Assembly (NCBI GenBank): GCA_030429565.1
Contig: JAUIFE010000008.1
Location: 186,001-250,000 of the forward strand
DNA from: Holophagae bacterium
GTDB lineage: Bacteria > Acidobacteriota > Holophagae > Acanthopleuribacterales > Acanthopleuribacteraceae
Length of the DNA stretch: 64,000 nucleotides
Direction of reading: 5' to 3'
The position numbers and the translations under genes are program-made. Numbering within the stretch: the first letter of the stretch is position 1; every line of letters starts with the position of its first letter. Under the pieces are notes generated by a model. It had not been told where the DNA came from. It did no database searches and saw nothing but the letters and a program-made list of their open reading frames with translations. This document shows, piece by piece, positions 27,054 to 37,202 of the stretch.

Positions 27054-29936
27054 TTAGCGTTGTGAGGCTTTGATCTTGAATTCTTTTTCGACGGTTTTGT
27101 CGAAGCCTTTCACGATCACTTTGTAGTCGCCCGCAACCGCATAGTAGTCGCCGGTTTCGCCGCGTTGGTAGGTGGTTGGTTTGTCGTCCTCGGCGTCTTT
27201 ATCCTTTTTCTTTTTGCCTTTTTTACCCTTTTTGGCGGGTTTGGCTTCGGCATGTTCCTTGGCGATGCTATAAGGCCACTTCAATTCCTGCGGGCCCTTG
27301 ACCACGCTTTGACTGTTGCTGAACACGAGCGCGTCTTTGTGGAAGATTTCGACGGTGACTTCGCCCGCTGCTTTGGCGTAAACGGGAATCGCCAAGTGGG
27401 CCGGTTCCCAATCTTCACCAACCCAGGCCCATGGTTTGTAACCCCAGTGGTTGGATTCGGTTGGATCCTCGAACTTAAACACGTACAGCGCTTCGTCGAG
27501 GGTTTCGGCGGTCATTTCTTCGACCCAGGCCAGCGGCAGGATGAAGATCGAACGGCCGTGGGTTGCGGCGATCAGCTCGTTGTCGCGCGGGTGAATTTCC
27601 ATGGCGTAAACGGGGGCGTTGGGCAAGCCGGCTTGGTGCGGTACCCAGTTGGCGCCGCCGTCAAAGCTGAGCCACAGGCCCACATCGGTGCCCAGGTACA
27701 ACACATCTTTGTTTTTGCGGTCTTGGCGAATGACGTTGCAGGGTTCGTCTGGCAGGTTTTCGGTGAGGTCGCGCCAGGTTTTGCCGTAGTCGTCGGAGGC
27801 GAAAGCGTAGGCGCGGAAATCGTCGTTGCGGTAACCGGTGAGGGTGACAAAAACGGTACCCGCGTCGTGGGGTGAAATTTCAATGCCGGAAACCCACAGA
27901 CCCTGCGTGATGTCTTTGCCGATTTCGGTCCAGTCGGCGCCTTGCGTCAGCCACAGACGGCCGTCGTCGGTGCCGGCGTAAAGGGTGCCGAAGGCGTGCG
28001 GTGACTCGCGCATGGCGGTGATGGTGGCGAAAGGCACATCGCCGGTGCCTTCGCTGGGATTGGTGGTCAGGTCGTCGCTAATGGCTTCCCAGGTTTCGCC
28101 TTTATCGAGTGAACGCAGGACGCGGTTGCCGGCCATGTAAAGGATGTCGTGTTGGTGCTGTGAGAGCACAATCGGCGTCATCCAGTTGAAGCGGTAGGGT
28201 TGTTCCTTGAGTTTATGGCGCGGGAAAATGCTCAAATAACCGCCGCCGTCGGCGTTGATGCGGCTGTAGTGGCCGAACTGGTAACCGAGGTAAACGGTGC
28301 TGTTGTCGCGCGGATCGACTTGGATAAAGGCGCCGTCGCCGCCGCCCAAGCGTTCCCAGGGGGCGTCGTATTGGTCTTGCTCGCGGCTGGGGCCGCGCCA
28401 CACGCCGTTGTCCTGCAGACCGCCGTAAACGCGATAGGGCGTGGCCATGTCGTAGGTGACGGTATAGAACTGGCCGACGGGCAAGGTGTTGAAGTGTTGC
28501 CAGTGCGTGCCGCCGTCCCAGCTCATGTTGACGCCGCCGTCGTTGCCGAGCACCAAGTGTTTGGGGTTGTTCGGGTTGATCCACATGGCGTGGTGGTCGG
28601 CGTGGACGTTGCCGCGCATGACGCTTTTAAAGTTTTTGCCGCCGTCGGTGGTTTTCAGCAAGGGTACGGCACCCAGATACACGGTGTCTTTGTCCTGCGG
28701 ATCGGCGAAGACGGTGCCGAAGTAATAGCCGTAGCTCCAGGCGAAGTCGGGAATGGGTTCGGCGTGGGTTTTTTGCCAGCTTTTGCCGGCGTCGTCGGAG
28801 CGGTAAAGCTCGACGCCTAAGACTTCGATGTCGAACATGTCGGCATTGCCGTCGCGCATGTAGTCATTTAAGTCGCTGAGCGCGATTTCGTCGGCTTCAA
28901 GTTGTTTGCGGACGGTGGCGGCGGTGATCTCGCTGTGGAAGTCATTGCCGCGCAGGAAGTCGTCGATGTCTTTGTCTTCCAAGGCCAAAAACGCGGCTTT
29001 GTCCATTTTTCGGAACTTCTTGCGGGTAATGGTCTGGTACTCGGGTTTGGGGTTGGGGTTCGCGTTTTGGTTGTCGACGACGGCGTAAACCACGTTGGGA
29101 TCGGCGGGTGAAATGGCCAGTGCGATACGGCCCATGTTGTCGCCGACAGGCAAGCCTTCATTGCTTTTGGCCCAACTGTCACCACCGTTTTCAGTGATGT
29201 AAATCGAGGAGCCGGGGCCGGCTTCGACGAAGTTCCAGGCGGTGCGCGAACGTTCCCAAGCGGCGGCAATCAAACGTTTGGGATTGCGTGGGTCCATTTG
29301 CAGGTCGATCACACCGGTGTTGTCGTTGATGTAGAGGACTTTTTCCCAGGTGGTGCCGCGGTCGCGGCTGCGGAACACGCCGCGCGTTTCACTTTTGCCG
29401 TAGAGGCGACCGATGACGGCGACGTATACAGTGTTGGTGTCGCTGGGGTCGACCAGGATCTGGCTGATGTGGTGGCTTTCGTCCAGGCCTTTGTGGGTCC
29501 AGGTCTTGCCGCCGTCTTCGCTGTGGTACACGCCGGTACCCGCGTAGGAGCTGCGGCTGGAGTTTTCTTCGCCGGTGCCCAACCAAATTTCGTCGCGGTT
29601 CTTGGGGTTGACGGCGAAATCGCCGATGGTGATGCTCGCGCTTTGATCCCAAAGCGGTTCCCAAGTGGTACCGGCATTGTCGGTGCGCCACAGGCCGCCA
29701 CTGGCGAAAGCGGCAATATAGGTGTTGGGGGCGCCGACGAAACCGGTCACGTCGACGACGCGTCCGCTCATGGCGCGCGGCCCGATTGAGCGGAAGGTCC
29801 AGCCTTCAAAAAACGATTGTTCGGCCAGTTTTTGGCGCGCTTGATAGGCCTGCATGCGGTCGGCGGCGCTGGTGGCCGCGGTGGTCTGCTGCGGCGAGCT
29901 GAATAAGATCAACAACATGGAGCACATGAGCGACAT
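27054..29936 (-). CDS. Secreted Asp-box (BNR/sortilin-like) beta-propeller protein
   Basis: A 960-residue protein with an N-terminal signal peptide (MSLMCSMLLILFSS). About ten Asp-box motifs of the form S/T-x-D-x-G-x-T-W are spread over the body, for example TDNAGTTW, SEDGGKTW, SRDRGTTW and SLDKGETW. This is typical of the sialidase/VPS10-like multi-bladed propellers called WD40/YVTN/BNR-repeat glycosyl-hydrolase-like proteins. No sialidase active-site set can be assigned. Near the C-terminus is a run of Lys residues (AKKGKKGKKKKDKD). The ATG at 29936 with GGAGG eight bases upstream is preferred over a frame reaching 30077. It probably acts outside the cytoplasm; its substrate is unknown. Confidence 0.82.
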   Translation of the reverse strand: MSLMCSMLLILFSSPQQTTAATSAADRMQAYQARQKLAEQSFFEGWTFRSIGPRAMSGRVVDVTGFVGAPNTYIAAFASGGLWRTDNAGTTWEPLWDQSASITIGDFAVNPKNRDEIWLGTGEENSSRSSYAGTGVYHSEDGGKTWTHKGLDESHHISQILVDPSDTNTVYVAVIGRLYGKSETRGVFRSRDRGTTWEKVLYINDNTGVIDLQMDPRNPKRLIAAAWERSRTAWNFVEAGPGSSIYITENGGDSWAKSNEGLPVGDNMGRIALAISPADPNVVYAVVDNQNANPNPKPEYQTITRKKFRKMDKAAFLALEDKDIDDFLRGNDFHSEITAATVRKQLEADEIALSDLNDYMRDGNADMFDIEVLGVELYRSDDAGKSWQKTHAEPIPDFAWSYGYYFGTVFADPQDKDTVYLGAVPLLKTTDGGKNFKSVMRGNVHADHHAMWINPNNPKHLVLGNDGGVNMSWDGGTHWQHFNTLPVGQFYTVTYDMATPYRVYGGLQDNGVWRGPSREQDQYDAPWERLGGGDGAFIQVDPRDNSTVYLGYQFGHYSRINADGGGYLSIFPRHKLKEQPYRFNWMTPIVLSQHQHDILYMAGNRVLRSLDKGETWEAISDDLTTNPSEGTGDVPFATITAMRESPHAFGTLYAGTDDGRLWLTQGADWTEIGKDITQGLWVSGIEISPHDAGTVFVTLTGYRNDDFRAYAFASDDYGKTWRDLTENLPDEPCNVIRQDRKNKDVLYLGTDVGLWLSFDGGANWVPHQAGLPNAPVYAMEIHPRDNELIAATHGRSIFILPLAWVEEMTAETLDEALYVFKFEDPTESNHWGYKPWAWVGEDWEPAHLAIPVYAKAAGEVTVEIFHKDALVFSNSQSVVKGPQELKWPYSIAKEHAEAKPAKKGKKGKKKKDKDAEDDKPTTYQRGETGDYYAVAGDYKVIVKGFDKTVEKEFKIKASQR

Positions 29937-30548
29937 GGGGAATTCCTCCAGGAATGGATTTTTAGCTGGGCGGGGTTTGGGTCCCGGTCTGGCGTCGGTG
30001 ACGGTGGCGGTGGGCAAGTACCGCCGTCCGCGATGGACCGGGTTCGGTGAGGAACGGCGTGGCGCCGGCGGAAACATGGCGTGCGGTATGAGGACCTTTC
30101 TGCCACGACATGGGAAACAAGGACGGCACGCGTCGGGAACGCACCGGCGGCCCGATAGGCGCGTGTACGAGGCGGTGAGGCGACGTTTGGCGACCGGGGC
30201 GTCGCAAGCCGGTGGTGGTTGACGGGCTAAAGATTAGCACGAGGCCGGCGATTCGCTCGCAATTCTCGCGGGCGTTTCTCCTAGCCATGTGGCCAAAATG
30301 GCGGCGGCAGGCATTGCGCGGCGGCGTTTGCACGCCGACACCTTCGTTCTGCTTCCGTTGAAGCCACACTGATTAACGCGGCGAAACGGCCCGCTTTGGT
30401 TTTTGCCTGGTCGTATATTTATAGGGTTTTTGAGTGATCGAAGGCGATTTCTTGCGTTCCTTCCTGGAAACCGTTAACAATTCAGGAGTATATTTTTAGT
30501 TACGCTCCCCGTCATGTCGTTCGCCGTCCTATAGCCCTGAACGACGCT
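29937..30548. other. Divergent intergenic region
   Basis: A 612-base gap between divergent genes. It should hold the promoters of the propeller gene (minus) and of the TPR-RHS genes (plus). TTGCGT (30452) with a 17-base spacer and TAACAA (30475) is a weak plus-strand candidate. Open frames here have no ribosome sites and are not supported. Confidence 0.4.
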
Positions 30549-31895
30549 GTGTCTAGCCGATATAACAACTCAGTGAGTCTAAACCGCTTCGGCCCTGAAG
30601 CGTCGCGGCTTTATGCCCGCGTAACTGAATTGGGAGGCTCCCGCTTGCTTAAGTTATTCGATCAGTTGCGAAACGATTTATCGCATTTCGTTGAACAGAC
30701 GCGTCAGCGCGCACTGCTGCTGTCCTGTTCCGACAACGACATCGCTTACCCCCTCAAAGTGTTGCGCGAAGTGGAGGAAGGTTCACCCGCCGACGTGTTT
30801 ATGATGTACTGCGACGCCTACCAGGATCCCAACGCCTACGCCGACGTGGTCATGGAACGCTTGCGCGAAGAGCATCAAATTGCAGTTGAATGGCAAATCG
30901 CCGACGGCCGCGAGCCGCTTCCCGATTTACCCGAATCCCTGTTCGATGCCGAGCGCGCGCCGCTCGACCGCTTGGTTGAGGCGGTGCATGTGGTGCACGG
31001 CTGGTTCCCACCCGAAGGCGATCACCGGTTGGTGTGGGTGGCGGCGCCGATGGATCTCGGCAAAAAAGACCTGTGGCCGGCATTTTGCGAACAGTTTTAC
31101 GGCGCACTTGCCAACGAACCCTGGCTGCGCCTCATTTTCCGCATGCCGGTCAATTTACCCAAACAGATCGAAAAAAACAAAGCGCCCGCCTGGGTTGGCA
31201 ATAAAGATGTGAAGGTGCTCGGCTGTGATTTCGGACCGGAAGCCATGGAAGATGCACTTAAAGAGCAGGCCGAAGATCCCGAGATCGATGAGAAACAACG
31301 CATGGACGCGCTGCTGATGCTGGCCATTCGCGATACCGGTTTTAACCGCCGCCACGATGCCGAGCAACGCTACGCCGAGCTGTTGGAATACGGTGAACGC
31401 AACCAAGACCCTGCTGTGAAAAACATGGCGATGATGGGTTTGGGGGACTTGTCCAAACGCAACAACGACCTCAACGAGGCGGCCGCCTGGTACGAATGTG
31501 CCGTGCCCGAGGCAATTGAAAGCAAGCAAACAATGCCGTTTTACCTCACGGTCAAAAATCTCGCCGACACTTACTTCCTGCAAAAACGTTATCCCGAGGC
31601 CGAAGAGGCCTACCTACAAGCGGCACGACTGGCGCAGTCCCACCAAGAAACGGAAAGTTTTGCCCGCATGATCGACGGGAACGCCAAGTCGCGCGCCAAG
31701 CAAAAGAACTGGGCGGGTGCGGTCGATCGCTGGGACTCGGCGGCGATCATTTGTCGGGAGTTTGAACACAACGACTTGTTGCGCGAGGTGCTTACCTCGC
31801 TGCGCAAGGGCTACGACAAACTTAACATGGGCGACCACGCCAAGCAGATTGGCAGCGAATTAACCTTGCTGAAAGCGAAAGGGGGTGCGGTATGA
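30549..31895 (+). CDS. TPR protein, candidate chaperone or adaptor for the RHS toxin
   Basis: A 448-residue cytosolic protein whose stop overlaps the RHS start by four bases (ATGA), so translation is coupled. The N-terminal half (about 1-235) is of no family I can name. The C-terminal half (about 235-440) is a run of TPR-like helices (AEQRYAELLEYGERNQDP, AAAWYECAVPEA, YPEAEEAYLQAARLAQSH). Polymorphic PAAR/RHS toxins commonly have a dedicated adaptor gene just upstream, and this position and coupling fit. The GTG start at 30549 is poorly supported by any ribosome site, so the true start may differ. Confidence 0.7.
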   Translation: MSSRYNNSVSLNRFGPEASRLYARVTELGGSRLLKLFDQLRNDLSHFVEQTRQRALLLSCSDNDIAYPLKVLREVEEGSPADVFMMYCDAYQDPNAYADVVMERLREEHQIAVEWQIADGREPLPDLPESLFDAERAPLDRLVEAVHVVHGWFPPEGDHRLVWVAAPMDLGKKDLWPAFCEQFYGALANEPWLRLIFRMPVNLPKQIEKNKAPAWVGNKDVKVLGCDFGPEAMEDALKEQAEDPEIDEKQRMDALLMLAIRDTGFNRRHDAEQRYAELLEYGERNQDPAVKNMAMMGLGDLSKRNNDLNEAAAWYECAVPEAIESKQTMPFYLTVKNLADTYFLQKRYPEAEEAYLQAARLAQSHQETESFARMIDGNAKSRAKQKNWAGAVDRWDSAAIICREFEHNDLLREVLTSLRKGYDKLNMGDHAKQIGSELTLLKAKGGAV

Positions 31896-34800
31896 GCGGC
31901 ATTCAGAAACGCCATCCGCGTCCCGCTTCGGCGCAAATGCAGAACCGGCCGACGAATGTGCTGCACACTATTTCCGACGGCATTAACACGGTGGTTGGGG
32001 CTCCGGCGCGTTTGGTTGATAAGGTCAACTTAGGTTTTGCCAAGGCGACCAACGTCATTGCCAACGCCTTGCCTTCGTTTCCGGCGGCGACCTTGGGTCA
32101 CATGGCGTTGGGTTTTCCGCACGCCCACATTTTGCACCCGCCTAGTGGTCCGTTCCCCATTCCGCCGATCCCGCTGCCGTCACTGGGGCCGATCATGCTC
32201 GGCAACTGTGTGCAGGTCCTGATTAACGGCATGCCTTCCGCCCGCGCGGGCGATATCGGCCTGGGCCCGACCTGTTGCGGGTTGCCGCCTTTTTACGAAA
32301 TTTTCACCGGTTCGTCGAACGTGTTCATTGGTGGCGCGCGGGCCGCGCGTGTGACCGACGTGACCATGCACTGTACCTGTGTGCCCGCCGGTGGTGCGGC
32401 GCGCACGGCTAAGATGGCGCAGCAAGCCACCAAAATGGCGAAATTCATGAAAGTCGCCTCGGCGATTTTCGCCGGCGCGCAAACCGCGATCACGATTGGT
32501 GGTTTCACCGCGCAAGGCTTGGCCGCCGCCGGCGATGCGGTTGAATCGGTGCGGGCCGACGACTCAGCCATGGCCGATGCGCTGGCGCTCAGTGCCGCTA
32601 TGGGTGCCGCCCAGTTGGCCAATGACGCCGCCGCCATGGCCGCCAGCCTATTGATGGGCAAGGACATTTGTGTGGCGCCGGTAAACCCCGGCATGATTCT
32701 CAACGGTTCCGGCAATGTGCTCATCGGCGGCTTCCCGATGCCGTCGTGGATGGACATCTGCAAAGGCCTGCTCAAACTGGTTAAGGGTTTGCGCAGCCGC
32801 ATGCGTCGCCGCCAAAATGATCGGAACGCCGAGGCCGACAACGGCCGGCCGGCTCGGGACACCGTGTGCACGCCCACCAACGGCTGCCCGATCAGCATGA
32901 TCAACGGTGAGGAAATCCTCGAACTCACCGACTTCACGCTCAATGGGCCGCTCAAGTTCCCGTGGAAGCGAACCTACCGCTCCAGCCACAACCGCAACTT
33001 CGGTTTGGGCCACGGTTGGACCTTCCCCGGCGTCGAACACTTGCGCCTCGAGCAGCAGGAAATCGTGTACTACACCGAGGAAGGCCGCAACGTCTTCCTG
33101 CCGTTGTTACAGGCGGTTGGCGAATCCGGCTTCCAGCGGCGCGAGAAGATGGAGTTGGTCTGGGAGAAACAAGACCTCATGCGCCTCAAGCGCAAAGGCG
33201 AGGCCGACAAGCTGTTCGTGCCCAGCAAACATCGTGAAGGTTACTGGGAAATCAGCGAATACGTCGACGCGCATTTCAACCGCATTCGTTTCCAACGCGA
33301 CGATCAGGGTCGACTGGAAACCATTGAAAACGGTTTTGGTCGCGGCGTGCGCTTTGTCTACAACCATGCCGGTTTGGTCGAGCACCTGGTACCCGAAGGT
33401 GCGGCCTACGAAGGCATTGAACCGGCGTTTGTCAGTTACCAATACGACCACGTCGGCGACATGGTGGCGGTACTGGACCGCAACGGCCAAGGCGAGAAAT
33501 ACGCATTCGAAAATCACGTGCTGGTGCAACGCACCTTGCCGTCGGGCTTCAATTTCTACTTCGAGTGGGATCGCCATGACATTTACGCGCGTTGCTTGCG
33601 CAACTGGGGCGACGACGGTCATTACGATTACCGCTTTAGCTGGTGGCCCAACCGATCCCAGTCGGTCGACAGCCGCCAGGGTGTGGTTACTTACGATTTC
33701 GACGACCATGGCTTGATCACGCACCATCGCGATGCGGTCGGCCGTTCTAAATACAGTTTCTACAACGAGTGGAGTGAACCGACCCGCATTGTCGGGCCTG
33801 GCTCCTTGCGCGAGTCCTACACCTACGACGGTCGCGGTAACTGTACCGAATACGTCAACGCCGGCGGTCAGGTCTTTAAGATGACCTATGACGGCGAGGA
33901 TCGTGCCGTTTCCTTCACCGACCCTTCCGGTCAAACCCAGCTTCGTGCTTATGACGACAAGGGTTCGGTTTCTGAAATTACCGACCCGATGGGTAATGTC
34001 ACACGGTTTAGCTACAGCGCCCAGGGTTTGCCGCAAAAAATTGAATACGGCAACGGCGGCAAGGTCGAACTTGGGTGGAGTCCGACCCACGACCTGTTGT
34101 GGAAACGCGACGGCAGCGGCCGCAAAGTCGCTTATAAAACGGATCGCGACGGCAATGTGGTCGAAGTGGTCAAACCCGACGGTGCCAAGCTGAAATACGA
34201 GGTCGACGGTCACGGTCGGCCGCTTAAGTTAACCGAAGGTAGTGGCCGGCGGCACCGTTTCGCCTATGACGCCATGGGTCACGTAACCGCCTACACCGAT
34301 CCGCTCGGTCGCACCATGCACCAGGAATACCATCCGCTCGGCATGTTGACGCGGGTGGTACGCCTCAACGGCACAGAGGTGTCGTTCGGTTACGATACCG
34401 AAACCAATTTGACGTCGATTCGCAACGAAAAGGGCGAAACCCACCGGGTCCAGTACGATCTGGAAGGCAACGTCATCGGCCAAACCGGCTTCGACGGCCT
34501 GGTGCGCAGCTTCCGCCGCGATGATCGCGGTTTCATCGAAGAGGAACAGGTCGGCAAGTCACGGCGTATTCGTTACCGTCGCGACGATTTGGGTCGGGTT
34601 CTGCACAAAACCGGCCTCAAACGCAATGGCGAGAGCTGCTCGGTTAGCTACTCATACGACACCGCAGGCCGCCTTGTACAGGCCCACAACGATGAGCGCA
34701 CCATCGATTTTACCTACGATGCGATGGGCAACTTACTGGAGGAAGCCGGCGATTGGGGCTTTGTACGCCACGCCTATGACGGCATGGGTCGGCGCACCAC

Positions 34801-36472
34801 CAGTCAGTACGGCCTCGATCACCTGCTGGAATATCAGCGCGGCGAGCAGGGTTTTGTCGAAAGCATGCGCTGGAACGGCGAGGATTTGGCCGAGTTTGTC
34901 GTCGACGGCATGGGTCGCGAGAAAAAGCGGCGCTTGGCCAACAATCTGCACATCGACCTGCACTTTGACGAGCACGACCGCTGGAAACAGTACCGTGTGA
35001 CCCATCAGAAAAAAACCAACGGCGATCGTTTGATCGTCGATCGCTATTATCAATACGACAACGCCGGTCGCTTGAGTCAGGTTCAGGATTCGCGTGTTGG
35101 GTTGACGGTGTATCGCTACGACTTAAACGACCGACTCGACAGTGTTGAGGGTTTCCTCGATGAGGTGCTCGACTACGATCCGGCGGGCAACCTGCTGGCG
35201 ACACAGCCGCGCAAACCGTTACCCGAGGATGCACCCGATCCGGCGCCGGGGAACCGTCCTGGCTTGATTGATCAGCAGGCGCTTGAATACGATGACGCCG
35301 GCAACGTCGTCGCGCGTTTGCACGCCGGCGAACGGGTCACCCTCGAATACAACGCCTTCAATCAGTTGGTGCGTTCGCAGCGTGGTGCAGTGGTCACCGA
35401 ATACGGCTACGACGCCCTTGGCCGCCGTATTCGCAAAACGACCCAAGGCGAGACGACCTGGTTCACCTGGGACGGCGACCAAATGGTGCAGGAGCGTCGC
35501 GACGAGGCGGCACCGACCACCTACATTTACGAGCCAGGGACGCACCTGCCGTTGGCGCGCGCCGAAGCCGAACAAACCTTTTATTACCACAACGACCATC
35601 GCGGCGCCCCGCGTGAAATGACCGACAGTCGCGGTGACATCGTGTGGTCGGCCCAATACACCGCCTACGGGCGCGTGATTGGTCAAGACAACGACCGCCA
35701 CGACAACAAGTTGCGTTTGCAAGGTCAGTACTGCGACGACGAAACCGGGCTGTATTACAACCGTTTCCGCTACTACGATCCCGAGCTGGGTCGTTACGTG
35801 GGTCAAGACCCCATTGGACTCAACGGCGGGCTCAACGCCTACGCCTACACCAACGACCCGCTGCGTGAAAGTGATCCGCTTGGCTTGGCTTCCGGTCCGT
35901 GTCGCTCCAACCTCAACGCGACGACCTGGCAGAATTTCCTGCAACGAACCAAGGGCTGGTTCACTTCCGCCAATAGCTTCAACAACAAAACCAATCCCAT
36001 GCGCGACGCCGCCGCCGGTTGGAGCGTTTACCGCGACACCAATGGTGGCACGGTGATTCCGATCATGGGCCGTTTCAATGATCTCGACGCTTACGGCGCA
36101 ACCCATGGCTTTGCCGGTTACAACCGCTTGGATACCGGTGATTGGACGTTACAGGTCAACGACGCCTGGATCATGGGCGGTGTTGATGCGGGCAAACCGT
36201 TCCACATGGTCAGTAACCCCATGGATCCTGAAACCCACGTGCGGCGCAACCGGACGACTGGCTTGGTAGAAGGTCCTAGCGTGACCAACCGTGAAATGGA
36301 CATGCTCAACCATTTTGGCTACACCTGGTATCCCGACACCTCCCATGGTGGGACCGGGTGGATGGTGCCGCCGGGCGGATCGCCGCCGGCCGGGGTGAGC
36401 GGACCGGGGCAAGCGATTCCGTTCCCATCAACGCCGGCGGTCGGCACGCCGCCACCTGGCGGAACGCCTTAA
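31892..36472 (+). CDS. PAAR-like/RHS polymorphic toxin
   Basis: A 1526-residue polymorphic toxin. The N-terminus includes a PAAR-like segment (about 95-170; LINGMPSARAGD and SSNVFIGGARAAR), an Ala/Met-rich helical stretch, and a DUF6531-type segment (NGCPISMINGEEILELTDF) near 330. YD/RHS repeats fill about 400-1310 and end in the RHS core signature (LYYNRFRYYDPELGRYVGQD, then DPLGLA). The C-terminal variable domain (about 1333-1526) matches no toxin family I know. Delivery by a type VI or contractile injection spike is the usual route for such architecture. No secretion-system genes are in the window, so the apparatus must be elsewhere. Confidence 0.9.
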   Translation: MSGIQKRHPRPASAQMQNRPTNVLHTISDGINTVVGAPARLVDKVNLGFAKATNVIANALPSFPAATLGHMALGFPHAHILHPPSGPFPIPPIPLPSLGPIMLGNCVQVLINGMPSARAGDIGLGPTCCGLPPFYEIFTGSSNVFIGGARAARVTDVTMHCTCVPAGGAARTAKMAQQATKMAKFMKVASAIFAGAQTAITIGGFTAQGLAAAGDAVESVRADDSAMADALALSAAMGAAQLANDAAAMAASLLMGKDICVAPVNPGMILNGSGNVLIGGFPMPSWMDICKGLLKLVKGLRSRMRRRQNDRNAEADNGRPARDTVCTPTNGCPISMINGEEILELTDFTLNGPLKFPWKRTYRSSHNRNFGLGHGWTFPGVEHLRLEQQEIVYYTEEGRNVFLPLLQAVGESGFQRREKMELVWEKQDLMRLKRKGEADKLFVPSKHREGYWEISEYVDAHFNRIRFQRDDQGRLETIENGFGRGVRFVYNHAGLVEHLVPEGAAYEGIEPAFVSYQYDHVGDMVAVLDRNGQGEKYAFENHVLVQRTLPSGFNFYFEWDRHDIYARCLRNWGDDGHYDYRFSWWPNRSQSVDSRQGVVTYDFDDHGLITHHRDAVGRSKYSFYNEWSEPTRIVGPGSLRESYTYDGRGNCTEYVNAGGQVFKMTYDGEDRAVSFTDPSGQTQLRAYDDKGSVSEITDPMGNVTRFSYSAQGLPQKIEYGNGGKVELGWSPTHDLLWKRDGSGRKVAYKTDRDGNVVEVVKPDGAKLKYEVDGHGRPLKLTEGSGRRHRFAYDAMGHVTAYTDPLGRTMHQEYHPLGMLTRVVRLNGTEVSFGYDTETNLTSIRNEKGETHRVQYDLEGNVIGQTGFDGLVRSFRRDDRGFIEEEQVGKSRRIRYRRDDLGRVLHKTGLKRNGESCSVSYSYDTAGRLVQAHNDERTIDFTYDAMGNLLEEAGDWGFVRHAYDGMGRRTTSQYGLDHLLEYQRGEQGFVESMRWNGEDLAEFVVDGMGREKKRRLANNLHIDLHFDEHDRWKQYRVTHQKKTNGDRLIVDRYYQYDNAGRLSQVQDSRVGLTVYRYDLNDRLDSVEGFLDEVLDYDPAGNLLATQPRKPLPEDAPDPAPGNRPGLIDQQALEYDDAGNVVARLHAGERVTLEYNAFNQLVRSQRGAVVTEYGYDALGRRIRKTTQGETTWFTWDGDQMVQERRDEAAPTTYIYEPGTHLPLARAEAEQTFYYHNDHRGAPREMTDSRGDIVWSAQYTAYGRVIGQDNDRHDNKLRLQGQYCDDETGLYYNRFRYYDPELGRYVGQDPIGLNGGLNAYAYTNDPLRESDPLGLASGPCRSNLNATTWQNFLQRTKGWFTSANSFNNKTNPMRDAAAGWSVYRDTNGGTVIPIMGRFNDLDAYGATHGFAGYNRLDTGDWTLQVNDAWIMGGVDAGKPFHMVSNPMDPETHVRRNRTTGLVEGPSVTNREMDMLNHFGYTWYPDTSHGGTGWMVPPGGSPPAGVSGPGQAIPFPSTPAVGTPPPGGTP

Positions 36473-36533
36473 CATGCGCGCTATGCCGACCCGTGACATG
36501 TTAAAGTCACGGGTCGGTGCACGCATGGTTTTT
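36473..36533 (+). terminator. Strong hairpin between the RHS toxin and its candidate immunity gene
   Basis: A 12-bp perfect stem CCGACCCGTGAC/GTCACGGGTCGG (36486-36497 with 36506-36517) lies inside an outer CATGCG/CGCATG pair and is followed by GGTTTTT. It starts one base after the RHS stop. Confidence 0.78.
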
Positions 36534-36567
36534 GCGCTGTGACCCGTCTGACCCAGGAGGGAGAACC

Positions 36568-37122
36568 GTGGCGATTGATTCATTCACCGAGGCCTTTCAG
36601 GCCTTTGATATAAGCTTTAAAGCCGATGCCCGCGCCGCGCTTGATTACGCGCAAAAGCGCTTGAGCGCCAACCAACGTGGCGAGGGCGACGTTTTTGTGC
36701 GCGACAGCCGTCATGCCTACCATCAAACATGGTGCGATTTTGAACGGAACGCCTTTGCGTTGGCCGCCGCTTTTCGCGCCGGTGAAGCGGGCCCGCGCGC
36801 GGCCATGTGCGCCTTGCTCGACCAATTTGGGACGCTCGCACTCGGCCTTTTGCACGTGGTCGAGTGGCATTTACCACTGTTGCACCAAAAAGTTGTTCCC
36901 CTGGAACGTGCGCAAACCTTGTTCGACTTATTTGCCCTTTTAGAAGACCGCGGCAACGCGATGCGCGTGATGGGCGCTCTGAGTTCCTTGTGCGAGGTTG
37001 TTGCCGGCTTGGGCGGCAATCCGGCCGCCAATCTTGCCGCCGCCGCCGAAATCGCCGCGCCCAAAACCGCCGCCAAACTGGCCGCCTTCAAACCGGTCGG
37101 ACCAGGCATGTGGCCGAGCTAA
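36568..37122 (+). CDS. Candidate immunity protein for the RHS toxin
   Basis: A 184-residue soluble protein starting with GTG at 36568, seven bases after AGGAGG. It is predicted mostly helical, with an Ala-rich C-terminus (NLAAAAEIAAPKTAAKLAAF). I recognise no family. Its place directly behind the variable C-terminus of the RHS toxin is where cognate immunity genes normally lie. The strong hairpin between the two genes suggests it may also be expressed on its own. It lacks a signal peptide, so the toxin should act in the cytoplasm if this is the antidote. Confidence 0.55.
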   Translation: MAIDSFTEAFQAFDISFKADARAALDYAQKRLSANQRGEGDVFVRDSRHAYHQTWCDFERNAFALAAAFRAGEAGPRAAMCALLDQFGTLALGLLHVVEWHLPLLHQKVVPLERAQTLFDLFALLEDRGNAMRVMGALSSLCEVVAGLGGNPAANLAAAAEIAAPKTAAKLAAFKPVGPGMWPS

Positions 37123-37202
37123 ACCTGGCCCGCTCATCCGATTGACACTCAAGGGGACGCCGCTATCCGGGCGTGCGTCATCCCACGGTGTGTGCCTTGC
37201 TT

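Noticed and set aside
29854..30369. Overlapping frames between the propeller and TPR genes
   Set aside because: No ribosome sites; Arg/Pro-rich translation typical of GC-rich non-coding DNA.
33107..36106. Long antisense frames (368 and 295 codons) inside the RHS gene
   Set aside because: They mirror the codon-biased repeats of the RHS frame; composition is that of a shadow frame.
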